From Streptomyces drozdowiczii (GTDB lineage: Bacteria > Actinomycetota > Actinomycetes > Streptomycetales > Streptomycetaceae), in assembly GCF_026167665.1 (NCBI RefSeq), contig NZ_CP098740.1:434001-498000 (forward strand): DNA of 64,000 nucleotides, given 5' to 3'. The notes beneath the pieces were generated by a model. The model ran no database searches and was not told the origin of the DNA. It saw only the letters and a program-made list of their open reading frames with translations. How positions within the stretch are numbered: the first letter of the stretch is position 1; each line of letters starts with the position of its first letter. Below are positions 50,791 through 59,891 of this stretch, piece by piece. The translations under genes were made by a program, and so were the position numbers.

Positions 50791-52836
50791 TCAGCCGCTG
50801 ACGCTGGGCAGGCCGTTCTCCAGGTGGCCGACGAACCGCTGCGACCAGGTGGTGTCCGAGGAGACGGTGACGGTGTGGTCGTACCAGCCGGAACCGTAGG
50901 TCTGCACCGAGAAGTCGTCCGTGACGGTCCTGCCGGCCGGCACGGTGTACGTCCAGGGCCCGCCGGTGCGGTACGCGTTCGCCTTGATGGTGAACGTCAC
51001 GGCGGCGGCGCTGTTGTTGGTCAGGGTGAAACGGAGCTTGACGGCCCCGGAGACGGTGACGGCGGACGCGGCCACGAGGAGGTCCTTGCCGGGCCGGGTG
51101 GCGTTGCCCTTGAAGCGGCGCATGAACCGGTTGGGGCCGAGCACGGTGAGGTCGTACACGCCGTCGCCGTAGCCGGGCCCGCAATTGTAGAAGTCGGTGG
51201 CGCTGCCGCCGGCGGCGACGGTGTACGGCCAGGGACCTCCCGCGCGCTGCGTCCCGTTGGTGTGGACGGCGAAGTGGCAGGCCGCGCTGCCGCCGTTGGC
51301 CGTCCTGATGTTGGCCTGGACGGACGTGCCGGAGGTGGTGAACGCGGTCAGGTCGGCCGCGGGCTGGTAGGGCAGGGGCCGCGCCTTACGGGTGCCCGCT
51401 TCCTGGGTGGGCGGTTTGTTGTCGACCGGCGTGGGGTTGGGCAGCCCGGCGCACTGGCCCATGTCCACCGTGGTTCCGGTGGCCGGCAGGGCGGGCAGGC
51501 CGTAGACCGGGCTGGTGAAGTCGAACATGCTGGTGAGATCGCCGCACACCGCGCGCCGCCAGGCGCTGATGTTGGGGCAGGTGGCCGGCTTGCCGATCGC
51601 GGCCGTCCACTTCTCCAGGAACCGCAGCACCGATGTGTGGTCGCTGGTCTGGGAGTTGACGTAACCGCCGCGGCTCCAGGGGGATATCGCGATCAGGGGC
51701 ACGCGGAAGCCGAGGCCGATGCTCGTCCCGCCGATGAACTCGTCGGCGGTGCCGGTCGGCGGGGTGGGCGGCGGTACGTGGTCGAAGTAGCCGTCGTTCT
51801 CGTCGTAGTTGAGGAAGAGGATCGTGGAGTTGAAGACGTCCGGGTCGGCGTTGAGGGCGTTGATGACCTGGTGCACGAAGTGCGCCCCGTTGGCCGGTGT
51901 GGCCATGGGGTGCTCGGAGTAGTTCTGGTCGGGCACGATCCACGACACCTGCGGCAGTGTGCCCGCCCGTACGTCGGCGGCGATCGCGTCACAGATGTCG
52001 GCGGCCACATCGCCGGGCTCGGTGGTGCCCCGGGGAACCGTGGACATGCCCTTGCGCCGCAGGGGGCTACTGGCCGGTGCCGAGGTGAACTGCGCGAAGT
52101 ACGCGAGCCCGTTGTCGCCGTAGTTGTCGGTCGACTGGTAGACCTTCCAGCTGACCGCGGCCTTCTCCAGCGCCTCCGCGTACGTCTCCCAGGTCAGCCC
52201 GGACTCGCTGCCGCCGTCCTTGGACGACTCGCTGATCTTCCCGCTCCACAGGTAGGTGCGGTTGGGGCCGGTCGCGCTCATCCCGGAGGCGTGGTAGGCG
52301 TCGCAGACCGTCCAGGTGTCGGCCAGGGCATAGTGGAAGGGGATGTCCTCGCGGGTCAGGTAGCCCAGGGAGCGCAGCCCCTTGGCCGCGACCCAGGAGT
52401 CCATCTTCCCGTGGTTCCAGGCCGCGTGCTGGCTGGCCCAGTCGTGGGCGAGGTCCCCGCTGCACTGGGCCAGCCGCTCGGGGTCGGCGCCGCCGGACGC
52501 CTGCGTCGCGCTGAGCTGCCACGGGTAGTGGCGGCCGGTGCCGTTCGGCTGGTCGAAGACGCCGTGGCCGCCCGCGAGTTCGACGGTGCTGCGGTCGGAG
52601 AAGCCCCGTACGCCCTTCAGGAGCCCGAAGTAGTGGTCGAAGCTGCGGTTCTCCTGCATGAGGATCACGATGTGTTTCGCATCCTTGAGCGTCCCGGTCG
52701 CGGCCGTCTTCCCGGCCGGGGCCTTCCGGGGCTCGGCGGCGGACGCCCGGACCGCCTGGGGGCCGCTCACTCCGGCCGCTGCCGCCGCCGTCGCCGCGGT
52801 GAGAGCGATGAAGTCACGTCGATTTGGCTTGCGCAT
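50791..52836 (-). CDS. Secreted phospholipase C (phosphoesterase family, Tat substrate)
   Basis: 681 residues. The N-terminus has a twin-arginine signal (NRRDFIALTAATAAAAAGV). The catalytic region has HIVILMQENRSFDHYFG, characteristic of bacterial phospholipases C and AcpA-type acid phosphatases, with DENDGYFDHVPPP and TSDHTSVLRFLE. Two C-terminal beta domains (about 490-580 and 590-680, ANGGSAACHF and RTGGPWTYTVPAG) match the phosphocholine-specific group. The ATG at 52836 has AGGAG close upstream; the earlier in-frame start at 52857 would precede the normal n-region. It is 30 nt behind the beta-helix gene, so both are probably one secreted-protein operon. Confidence 0.92.
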   Translation of the reverse strand: MRKPNRRDFIALTAATAAAAAGVSGPQAVRASAAEPRKAPAGKTAATGTLKDAKHIVILMQENRSFDHYFGLLKGVRGFSDRSTVELAGGHGVFDQPNGTGRHYPWQLSATQASGGADPERLAQCSGDLAHDWASQHAAWNHGKMDSWVAAKGLRSLGYLTREDIPFHYALADTWTVCDAYHASGMSATGPNRTYLWSGKISESSKDGGSESGLTWETYAEALEKAAVSWKVYQSTDNYGDNGLAYFAQFTSAPASSPLRRKGMSTVPRGTTEPGDVAADICDAIAADVRAGTLPQVSWIVPDQNYSEHPMATPANGAHFVHQVINALNADPDVFNSTILFLNYDENDGYFDHVPPPTPPTGTADEFIGGTSIGLGFRVPLIAISPWSRGGYVNSQTSDHTSVLRFLEKWTAAIGKPATCPNISAWRRAVCGDLTSMFDFTSPVYGLPALPATGTTVDMGQCAGLPNPTPVDNKPPTQEAGTRKARPLPYQPAADLTAFTTSGTSVQANIRTANGGSAACHFAVHTNGTQRAGGPWPYTVAAGGSATDFYNCGPGYGDGVYDLTVLGPNRFMRRFKGNATRPGKDLLVAASAVTVSGAVKLRFTLTNNSAAAVTFTIKANAYRTGGPWTYTVPAGRTVTDDFSVQTYGSGWYDHTVTVSSDTTWSQRFVGHLENGLPSVSG

Positions 52837-52866
52837 GACACTCCTGAAGGTTGACACGGCGGTTGG

Positions 52867-54354
52867 CTACAGACCCGGGCCCTGGTAGGCGCCCCGGTTG
52901 GGCTTGGTGGCCGTCGGGACTGCGTTGCCCCAGTAGTCACGGCCGCCGTTGTCGGTGATGACCGCGCCGTTGCCGAGGGCGGGCGAGGTGGACTTCAGCC
53001 GGTAGCCGTCCACCTCGTGGATCGAGCTGCCGCCGGTTCCGGGAGCGACGAACTTCGGGTCGCCGGCGATGCCGTTGGCGGTGGGCCGGGGCACGCCCTG
53101 GAAGACGTTCCAGTACCACTGGATCCCGGTCTTGGCGGGCAGCCGGGAGTCGGCCGTACCGACGAAGATGTTGTTCTCGACCACGCTTTCGTCGGGGAGC
53201 GTGACGTCGAACTTCTTGTCCGTGCAGTAGAGGACGTTGTTGTACAGGTGCAGCGCCGACCGGCCCGCGCTGTTGCTGCTCATCCGGCAGTCGTTCTCGG
53301 AAATGTTGTAGCGGATGACCTGCTTGGCCCCGCCGATCGTGCCGCAGCCGTCGCAGTCGAGGAAGAAGCCGCCGATGTTGTCACGGCTGTAGTTGTACTG
53401 GATCGTGCAGTAGCCGGTGTTCCCCCAGTCGCAGTCGAACGCCTGACTGTCGGCGACGGACATCCTGGTGGTGTCGTACACCGCGTTCTTCTGGATGGTC
53501 GGATTGTGGTCGCCGAGCACCCAGATCCCGGCGAAGTTGCCGCCGGAGAACGGGTATGCGCCGTTGCCGACGCCGGACGCGTCGTTGTACTGGATCATCG
53601 GCGCGTCGGCGTAGCTGACGATGATGCCGTCCCCGCCGACGTCCTTGACGGTGTTGTGCTCCACGAGAACACCGCCGCCCTTGGTGGCCATGGAGCCGGT
53701 ACGGATCTTCAGGCCGCCGCCGCCCGAGTTGCTCACAGTGTTGTGGTGCACATGCACGTCGTTGAGCGTGGAGTTCGCCCCGGTGGCACCCGTGACGACG
53801 CTTCCCGACTGGACGTAGTCCTCGGTGAGGGAGCCGGTCTTGTCGGTCTGCCCGGCCACCCGGTCGATGACGAGGTTGCCGATGTCGAACCCGGTGTGGG
53901 CCTTGCCGTCGGTGGCGGAGACGCGGAGGCCGGTGCGCCGGGCGAGGGAGCCGGCCGGGTTGGTGATCTTCAGGTAACCGATCGTCCAGTGGTCCTGGTT
54001 GGTCAGCGAGACGGTGTCCGCGGCCCCGTCGCCGTTCAGGACGGGCAGTGCGCCCGAGCCGTAGCGGGTGAGCGTGATGGGCAGGCTCGCGGTGCCGCTG
54101 CCCTTGGGCGCCAGCGCACCCTTGCAGGTGGTGCCGGAGGCGAAGGCGAGCGTGTCACCCGCGCCGTACGTCTTCGCGTTGGCCTGGGCGACGCTGTTGA
54201 AGGGGCTGGCCTCGGTGCCGGTCCCCGCGGTGGACCGCGAGCAGTCGACGTAGGTGGTGGAACCGGCCGCCATCGCCGACTGGTTCGGCAGAACAACGGT
54301 GCCGATGAGGGCGACGGACGCGGCGAAGAGCACACGACTGGCTCTGCTGCTCAT
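52867..54354 (-). CDS. Secreted right-handed parallel beta-helix protein
   Basis: 495 residues with a Sec signal peptide (cleavage about AMA-AG, residue 30). The mature part opens with TYVDCSRSTAGTGTEASPFNSVAQAN, typical of proteins that begin a pectate-lyase-like beta helix. Repeated coils such as GGGVLVEHNTVKDVGGDGI and IIQYN-type Asn ladders follow. AGGAGGT precedes the ATG. Relatives are polysaccharide lyases or surface proteins; no catalytic residues could be assigned. It leads the operon with the phospholipase. Confidence 0.85.
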   Translation of the reverse strand: MSSRASRVLFAASVALIGTVVLPNQSAMAAGSTTYVDCSRSTAGTGTEASPFNSVAQANAKTYGAGDTLAFASGTTCKGALAPKGSGTASLPITLTRYGSGALPVLNGDGAADTVSLTNQDHWTIGYLKITNPAGSLARRTGLRVSATDGKAHTGFDIGNLVIDRVAGQTDKTGSLTEDYVQSGSVVTGATGANSTLNDVHVHHNTVSNSGGGGLKIRTGSMATKGGGVLVEHNTVKDVGGDGIIVSYADAPMIQYNDASGVGNGAYPFSGGNFAGIWVLGDHNPTIQKNAVYDTTRMSVADSQAFDCDWGNTGYCTIQYNYSRDNIGGFFLDCDGCGTIGGAKQVIRYNISENDCRMSSNSAGRSALHLYNNVLYCTDKKFDVTLPDESVVENNIFVGTADSRLPAKTGIQWYWNVFQGVPRPTANGIAGDPKFVAPGTGGSSIHEVDGYRLKSTSPALGNGAVITDNGGRDYWGNAVPTATKPNRGAYQGPGL

Positions 54355-54397
54355 GCGAGAACCTCCTGGGGTGGGTGGCCCGAAATTAGAGGTCTCG

Positions 54398-54448
54398 ATT
54401 GATCAGGTCAATAGATTCGTTCAAGACAACCGCTCATTGATCGAATGA
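54398..54448. promoter_or_regulatory. Two palindromic sites upstream of the beta-helix operon
   Basis: ATTGATCAGGTCAAT (54398-54412) and TCATTGATCGAATGA (54434-54448) are two short dyads sharing ATTGATC, centred about 36 nt apart and 45-95 nt upstream of the start. They look like a pair of operator sites. Confidence 0.5.
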
Positions 54449-54525
54449 TCGATCTAAGGAACAAGCGAGAGCGGTTACGCTCACACGGCCCTGCATCCCG
54501 TGGCCCGGCCGGCCGGAGGGCCGGA

Positions 54526-55185
54526 TCAGAGACGCCGGACCCTCGCGAGGGACAGGGCGTCCACAACTTCCCGTACGACGCGCTCGGCGTCCTCGGGGTT
54601 GTTCACGACATCGGTCCGGTTCATGTCGATCACCAGGACGTCGCTGGCGGAGTAGTGCTCGCGTACCCAGTCGTCGTAGCCGGACCAGAGCGTCCGGTAG
54701 TACTCCACGAGGCCCTCGTCCTGCTCGAAATCGCGCCCCCGCAGCCCGATGCGGTGCAGCACCGTCTCGAAGTCCGCACGGAGGTACACCATGAGATCCG
54801 GCGCCTTGCGGTACGGGAGGCCGTCGATCTCGCGCATCATCTCGGTGAGCAGTCCCTCGTACACCCGCATCTCCAGGGAGCTGATCCTGCCGAGGTCGTG
54901 GTTGACCTTGGCGAAGTACCAGTCCTCGTAGATCGACCGGTCGAGGACGTTGTCGTCCTGCAGGTACGCCTCCTTGATCGCAGCGAATCGCGTCTGCAGG
55001 AAGTAGAGCTGGAGGAGGAAGGGGTAGCGCTTCGCCGCTATCTCCTCGGGGCCGGCGGTGTAGAAGAGCGGCAGGATCGGATTGTCCTCCACGCTCTCGT
55101 AGAAGACCTTGCTCCCCAGCTCCTTGGCGATCAGTTCGGCCACACTCGTCTTGCCGATCCCGATCATCCCGCCGACGCAGATCAC
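54526..55185 (-). CDS. Deoxynucleoside kinase (dAdo/dGuo kinase family)
   Basis: 219 residues of the deoxynucleoside kinase family: P-loop GMIGIGKT at residue 6, LDRSIYEDWYF with the ERS-like motif, and a lid with RIGLRGRDFEQ. It would phosphorylate deoxynucleosides in salvage. GTG start with GAGG upstream. It stands alone, 171 nt away from the upstream start of the beta-helix gene and 203 nt from the cupin gene. Confidence 0.9.
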   Translation of the reverse strand: MICVGGMIGIGKTSVAELIAKELGSKVFYESVEDNPILPLFYTAGPEEIAAKRYPFLLQLYFLQTRFAAIKEAYLQDDNVLDRSIYEDWYFAKVNHDLGRISSLEMRVYEGLLTEMMREIDGLPYRKAPDLMVYLRADFETVLHRIGLRGRDFEQDEGLVEYYRTLWSGYDDWVREHYSASDVLVIDMNRTDVVNNPEDAERVVREVVDALSLARVRRL

Positions 55186-55388
55186 TGCCCTACCTCACTT
55201 CGTTCCCGGGCAACGTCAGAAGGCGCGATGCCAGAGACGCGGCACTCACACCACATGGACCCGTCACCGCGACTTCTCGGAGAGGTCGCAGCGGGAATCG
55301 CCGCCGATCCTGGCGCTCTGCTCGCGGGACGGTCGGAGGGATCATATCGGCGGTCACCGGCAACCGGAGAGGCGGTGGGGCCGGGGCG

Positions 55389-55799
55389 TCAGTCGGTGGG
55401 CGGGGCGGCGGCGTATTCCTCGTCGGTGACGGGAGTCAGCCAGTGCACGACGTCGTGGTCCGCGTCGCCCTCGTTGATGGCGAGGTGGACCATGAGCCGG
55501 TCGGGTGCGGCGCCGTGCCAGTGCTCCTCGCCGGCCTCGAACAGGACGCGGTCGCCCGGCCGGATGACCTCCACCGGGCCGCCGCGCCGCTGGCACAGGC
55601 CGACGCCTTCGGTGACGAAGACGGTCTGGCCGAGCGGGTGGCGGTGCCAGTGGGTACGGGCGCCGGGCATGAAGTGCACCAGGTTGGCGGTGACCCGGGA
55701 CGGTTCGGGGGCCGCGGCGACGGCGTCGATGTAGACGTCGCCGGTGAACCAGTCGGCGGGGCCCTTGGCGGTGGCGATCGAACTGCGGGTGATCTGCAT
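55389..55799 (-). CDS. Cupin domain protein
   Basis: 136 residues with one cupin barrel: the GARTHWHRHPLGQTVFVTEG metal motif (three His and a Gln position) and PGDRVLFEAGEEHWHG for the second motif. Such proteins are often carboxymuconolactone decarboxylase-linked or small-molecule isomerase-like; function is not assigned. It lies 26 nt downstream of the alcohol dehydrogenase gene, in one operon. Confidence 0.88.
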   Translation of the reverse strand: MQITRSSIATAKGPADWFTGDVYIDAVAAAPEPSRVTANLVHFMPGARTHWHRHPLGQTVFVTEGVGLCQRRGGPVEVIRPGDRVLFEAGEEHWHGAAPDRLMVHLAINEGDADHDVVHWLTPVTDEEYAAAPPTD

Positions 55800-55825
55800 G
55801 GTCGCTCCTTGTGCGGTGAGACGGT

Positions 55826-56842
55826 TCAGGGCTTCAGGAGGGTCTTGATGGCGCGGCGCTCGTCCATCGCCTTGTAGCCCTCGGCGACCTGGTCCAGCGG
55901 GAGGGTGAGGTCGAAGACCTTGCCCGGGTCGATCGCGCCGGTCAGGACGCGGTCGATCAGATCGGGCAGGTAGCGGCGTACGGGGGCGGGGCCGCCGCGC
56001 AGGCCGACGTGGGAGAAGAACAGTTCCTGGCCGTCGAGCGCGACCTCGTGCGGGACGCCGACGAAACCGACGTTCCCGCCGGGCCGGGCGGAGTGCAGGG
56101 CCTGGCTCATGGCCTGGGCGGTGCCCACGCACTCCAGAACCGAGTCGGCGCCGATTCCGTTCGTCAGGTCCTTGATCCGGGCCACGCCCTCCTCGCCGCG
56201 CTCGGTGACGATGTCGGTCGCGCCGAACGCGCGGGCCAGCTTCTGGCGGGACTCGTGCCGCGACATGGCGATGATCCGCTCGGCGCCCATCTCCTTGGCG
56301 GCGATCACCGCGCACAGGCCCACCGCGCCGTCGCCGACGACCACGGCCGTCGAGCCGGGCCGCACCTCGGCGGCGTCGGCGGCCCACCAGCCGGTGCCCA
56401 TGACGTCGGAGACGGCGAGCAGGCCCGGCCAGAACTTCTCGTCCGGTATGCCGTCGGTGGCGACCAGCGTGCCCTGGGCGTTGGGGATGCGCACGTATTC
56501 GGCCTGGCAGGTGGACATGAACTCGCGGTTCAGGCAGCTCGACTGGAAGCCGTTCCGGCAGTTCGCGCAGACGTTGTCCGAAGTGGCGAACGAGCCGACG
56601 ACGAACTGGCCGGGCTCGACCGCGGTCACCTCGGAGCCGACCTCCTCCACGAAGCCCACGTATTCGTGGCCCATCGGGTGGGCCTGCTCGGTCGGCTCCG
56701 CGCCGCGGTAGGGCCACAGGTCCGAGCCGCAGACGCAGGTGACCGCCGTACGGATGACGGCGTCGGTCGGCTTGAGGACCCTGGCGTCGTCCACGGTCTC
56801 GAAGCGGATGTCGCCGGGGGCATGGATCACTGCTCCACGCAT
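55826..56842 (-). CDS. Zinc-dependent alcohol dehydrogenase family protein
   Basis: 338 residues: catalytic zinc site CGSDLWPY and GHEYVG, structural zinc Cys cluster NVCANCRNGFQSSC, and Rossmann motif VVGDGAVGL. The medium-chain fold suggests NAD(P)-linked oxidation or reduction of an alcohol/aldehyde. AGGAG precedes the ATG at 8-nt spacing. It is divergent from the XRE regulator and co-directional with the cupin gene. Confidence 0.92.
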   Translation of the reverse strand: MRGAVIHAPGDIRFETVDDARVLKPTDAVIRTAVTCVCGSDLWPYRGAEPTEQAHPMGHEYVGFVEEVGSEVTAVEPGQFVVGSFATSDNVCANCRNGFQSSCLNREFMSTCQAEYVRIPNAQGTLVATDGIPDEKFWPGLLAVSDVMGTGWWAADAAEVRPGSTAVVVGDGAVGLCAVIAAKEMGAERIIAMSRHESRQKLARAFGATDIVTERGEEGVARIKDLTNGIGADSVLECVGTAQAMSQALHSARPGGNVGFVGVPHEVALDGQELFFSHVGLRGGPAPVRRYLPDLIDRVLTGAIDPGKVFDLTLPLDQVAEGYKAMDERRAIKTLLKP

Positions 56843-56951
56843 GAGAATGACTCCTTACGTACGGTGGCGGCCGGCACACGAACGGTGTGCCACCGGGGCC
56901 GGGCGCTGTGCCCGCCCCGGTCCGAGGGGGCGGTGAGCGCCACGTCATCCA

Positions 56952-57013
56952 GGTAACCGCCATCTCGCGCGGGTAGCGAGTTACCGATGAAGGGTGTACC
57001 GGCAGTACATCCC
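56952..57013. promoter_or_regulatory. Candidate operators between alcohol dehydrogenase and XRE regulator
   Basis: Two dyads lie in the divergent gap: GGTAAC (56952) with GTTACC (56980), 22 nt apart, and GGGTGTAC (56992) with GTACATCCC (57005), 5 nt apart. The second is the tighter one and is 33 nt before the regulator's start. Confidence 0.5.
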
Positions 57014-57045
57014 TTCCGCCCCGCGCGGGCCGTACCGTCGAAGGC

Positions 57046-57933
57046 ATGGACAACCGTGAAGAGGTCCGCGAATTCCTGACCTCGCGGCGCGCGAAGATCA
57101 GCCCCGAGCGGGCGGGCCTGCCCGCCGGCTCTCGCCGGCGGGTCCCCGGGCTGCGGCGCAGCGAGGTCGCCGCCCTGGCCGATGTGAGCGTGGAGTACTA
57201 CTCGAAACTCGAACGCGGCCAGCTCGCGGGCGTCTCCCCGCCCGTCCTGGAAGCCGTCGCCCGCGCGCTCCAGCTGGACGACGCCGAGCGCGCGCACCTG
57301 CTGAACCTGGCCCGGGCCGCCGACGGCTCCGACGTCCTGACCCGCCCCAAGCGCCGACGCGCCAAGGGCCAGTGGACGCCGCACCGCAGCCTCCAGTGGA
57401 TGCTGGACGCCGTCACCGCGGGTCCCGCGCTCGTCCGCAACGGCCGCATGGACGTCCTGGCCGCCAACCCGCTCGCCCGGGCGTTCTACGCCGACCTCCA
57501 CGCGGACCCCGGCAACCAGGCCAACCTCGCCCGCTTCCAGTTCCTCGACCCGGCCGCCCGGCGCTTCTACCCCGACTGGGAGCGCTTCGCCGACATGTGC
57601 GTGCCGATACTGCGGACCGAGGCCGGCCGCAATCCCCACGACAAGGACCTGCACGACCTGGTGGGCGAGCTGTCCACCCGCAGCGAGGAATTCCGCACCC
57701 GCTGGGGCGCCCACAACGTCCGCCACCACGGAACCGGCACCAAGCGCTTCCACCACCAAGCCGTCGGAGAGCTCACCCTCGCCTTCGAGGACCTGGAAAT
57801 GACCGCCGAACCCGGCCTCACCGTCACCGTCTACACCGCGGAGCCCGGCTCTCCCTCGGAGGAAGGACTACGCCTCCTCGCCTCCTGGGCGGCCACGCGC
57901 GAGGCCCACCAGGCACCGCAGCACTCTCCGTGA
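57046..57933 (+). CDS. XRE family regulator with MmyB-like domain
   Basis: 295 residues. The N-terminal 75 hold an XRE helix-turn-helix (EFLTSRRAKISPERAGLP...LRRSEVAALADVSVEYYSKLERG). The remainder resembles the MmyB-type ligand domain (LQWMLDAV...PALVRNGRMDVLAANPLARAFYADL). These regulators are often divergent from the dehydrogenase they control, as here. The start is preceded by GAAGG at short distance. Confidence 0.92.
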   Translation: MDNREEVREFLTSRRAKISPERAGLPAGSRRRVPGLRRSEVAALADVSVEYYSKLERGQLAGVSPPVLEAVARALQLDDAERAHLLNLARAADGSDVLTRPKRRRAKGQWTPHRSLQWMLDAVTAGPALVRNGRMDVLAANPLARAFYADLHADPGNQANLARFQFLDPAARRFYPDWERFADMCVPILRTEAGRNPHDKDLHDLVGELSTRSEEFRTRWGAHNVRHHGTGTKRFHHQAVGELTLAFEDLEMTAEPGLTVTVYTAEPGSPSEEGLRLLASWAATREAHQAPQHSP

Positions 57934-58009
57934 CCGCCGGCTTCAACCAGCCCACCGAGAGGGTCCTCGCCGACCTCGGGCACCGCGGTGTCCTGCGCGC
58001 CCCCCGAGT

Positions 58010-58041
58010 GCCGGGGCCGCCCCTGGCAGGGTGGCCCCGGC
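58010..58041. terminator. Hairpin terminator between convergent genes
   Basis: GCCGGGGCC (58010-58018) and GGCCCCGGC (58033-58041) form a perfect 9-bp stem with further inner pairing. It separates the XRE gene from the ECF sigma gene. Confidence 0.7.
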
Positions 58042-58048
58042 CCCTGCG

Positions 58049-58678
58049 TCAGGCAGCGCGAGTGAGCGGCTGCGGTTCACCGCCTTGCAGTTGCGCGGTC
58101 AGGACGGTGCGCGCCCGCGCCACCCGGGAGCGGACGGTGCCGACCGGGCATCCCGTGAGACGGGCGGCCTCGGCGTAGGAGAGCCCGAGCATCTGCGTGA
58201 GGACGAACGCCTGGCGGCGTTCGCGGGGAAGTGCCGCCAGGAGTTGTCGGACGACGACTCCGTCCTCGAATCCGGGCAGTCCGGTCGGCTGAGCGCGCTC
58301 GACGGTCGCGCCCCAGTCGTCGGTGTCGGAGAGCAGCGGGCGTGCCGCGGCCCGGCGGAAGTCGTCGACGACGGCGCGGCGGGCGATGGTCAGGAGCCAG
58401 GTGCGGGCCGAGGAGCGGCCTTCGAAGCGGTGCAGCGTGCGCAGCGCTCGCAGGAACGTGTCCTGTGCGAGGTCCTCGGCCGACTGCGGGTCGGCGGACA
58501 GGTGGGCGACGTACCGCACGACATCGCGGTGCAGGCACCGGATGAAGGCGTCGGCGGCCTCGCGGTCCCCGCTTCGGGCTGCCAGCGCCCAGGCGGTCGC
58601 GACGGCGTCCTCGGCCGTTCTGTCGCGGGGGACGGAGGCGCGCCGCGGCGCGCGTGGGATGGGCAGGGTGGTGTTCAT
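58049..58678 (-). CDS. ECF RNA polymerase sigma factor
   Basis: 209 residues with sigma region 2 (DAFIRCLHRDVVRYVAHLSADPQSAEDLAQDTFLRALRTLHRFEG, WLLTIARRAVVDDFRR) and region 4 (LPRERRQAFVLTQMLGLSYAEAARLTGCPVGTVRSRV). It would direct transcription in response to a stress. No anti-sigma gene follows; the neighbouring minus-strand genes are Met/His-rich membrane proteins, which suggests a copper-linked role. Confidence 0.92.
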   Translation of the reverse strand: MNTTLPIPRAPRRASVPRDRTAEDAVATAWALAARSGDREAADAFIRCLHRDVVRYVAHLSADPQSAEDLAQDTFLRALRTLHRFEGRSSARTWLLTIARRAVVDDFRRAAARPLLSDTDDWGATVERAQPTGLPGFEDGVVVRQLLAALPRERRQAFVLTQMLGLSYAEAARLTGCPVGTVRSRVARARTVLTAQLQGGEPQPLTRAA

Positions 58679-58914
58679 CGCCAGGGATGTCCTTCACGGA
58701 GAGGTCCGGCGCCGGGCGTCCGGTCCGCGCGCACGCCGCGGCCAAGGCGCGCGGCGGCGCGGACGGGACAGTCCGGGTTCCGGTGAATGGGGCACCCGGG
58801 CCCTGCGGGGCCGGGTGTGCCGGAGGACTTCCGCCGCATGCGGGTACGGCTGGGCACCGGTCGGCGACCGGTCGCAAGCCTGCTTTCACGTCCTCCGGAT
58901 CGCCTGCCGCGTCC

Positions 58915-59649
58915 TCACGACGCGGCGGCCACCCCCGGCGGGCCCCGCCGGTCCCGGGCTCGTGCGCACCGCAGTCCACGGGTCGGCCGGTCGCTCAGGC
59001 CCCGACGGGGTCGCAGGCGGCGGCGCGGGGCGGGCAGCGGTGCCGTACGCGGGAGTTGGAGCGGAGCCAGCAGCCGGGCCGCGAAGGCGCGCAGGACCTG
59101 GAAGGCGGCGCGCTCGCCCCGGGCCAGCCAGATCCCACAGACGAACGCGGCCACGAAGTGCGCGGCGAGCATGCCCGTAGAGGACATTCCGGCCATGTCG
59201 TGGCTCGCGTGCGCCATCGGGCCAGAGTTCAGCGCCGCCATGGCGGAGGCATGCTCCATGCCTGCCATGTGATCCATACCGGCCATGTGGTGCATGCCTG
59301 CCATCGCATCGCCCAGGGGCGCGTGACGCATGCCCGTCATTCGGCCCATGCCGCTCGTGGCCGCGGCCGAAGCTCCGTCCCCGGCTGTGCCCGGTGCGGA
59401 CTGCGCGGCTGCAAAGGCGCTGTGCAACACGCCCTGCGTCACGACGGCTACGGCGGTGACGAGCCAGGGCCCGCGCTCGCATGCGGCGAACCACCAGCCC
59501 GGAACCGCGAGCACGAGGAAACCCGTGGCCAGCACCCAGAAGGGGAGCGGCGTTTCGGACATCAGGACGTGCCCGGTCGCGGCAAGGGCGACGGAGACGA
59601 CGGCGAACATCGCCGCCCTCACCGCACGCCCGACCGGTCCGGCCTCCAT
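58915..59649 (-). CDS. Met/His-rich membrane protein, DUF5134-like
   Basis: 244 residues with about four hydrophobic segments and a central extracellular-type loop rich in Met and His (GMHHMAGMDHMAGMEHA and HASHDMAGMSSTG). Such repeats bind Cu(I). The C-terminus is Arg/Pro-rich. It resembles the DUF5134 protein upstream in composition. It lies between a decayed P-type ATPase and the ECF sigma gene, suggesting a copper-handling role. Confidence 0.75.
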   Translation of the reverse strand: MEAGPVGRAVRAAMFAVVSVALAATGHVLMSETPLPFWVLATGFLVLAVPGWWFAACERGPWLVTAVAVVTQGVLHSAFAAAQSAPGTAGDGASAAATSGMGRMTGMRHAPLGDAMAGMHHMAGMDHMAGMEHASAMAALNSGPMAHASHDMAGMSSTGMLAAHFVAAFVCGIWLARGERAAFQVLRAFAARLLAPLQLPRTAPLPAPRRRLRPRRGLSDRPTRGLRCARARDRRGPPGVAAAS

Positions 59650-59868
59650 GGCGCCTCATCCTCCCATCGCGGAGGGCTGCACGACATGGGAGGGTATCCG
59701 GCTTGCCGCCCATACCCGACAAGTGATCGCCGGGGCGGGGTTTCGGCATATGCCGTGCAGGCGGGTCGTGGTGCGGACATGGCGCTACGGGCGGAAGGGA
59801 CGGTTCTGCTCGGCCCCGGGCCGCACCACGGCCGCGTCGACCCTCAAGGGCTTCCCGTGGGAAGTGGA

Positions 59869-59891
59869 GGGTTAACGACACCACTTAACCC
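59869..59891. repeat. Perfect 7-bp inverted repeat at the end of the ATPase remnant
   Basis: GGGTTAA (59869-59875) and TTAACCC (59885-59891) enclose a 9-nt spacer and overlap the stop codon where the ATPase reading frame is cut short. It may be an operator for the downstream gene or mark the deletion. Confidence 0.5.
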
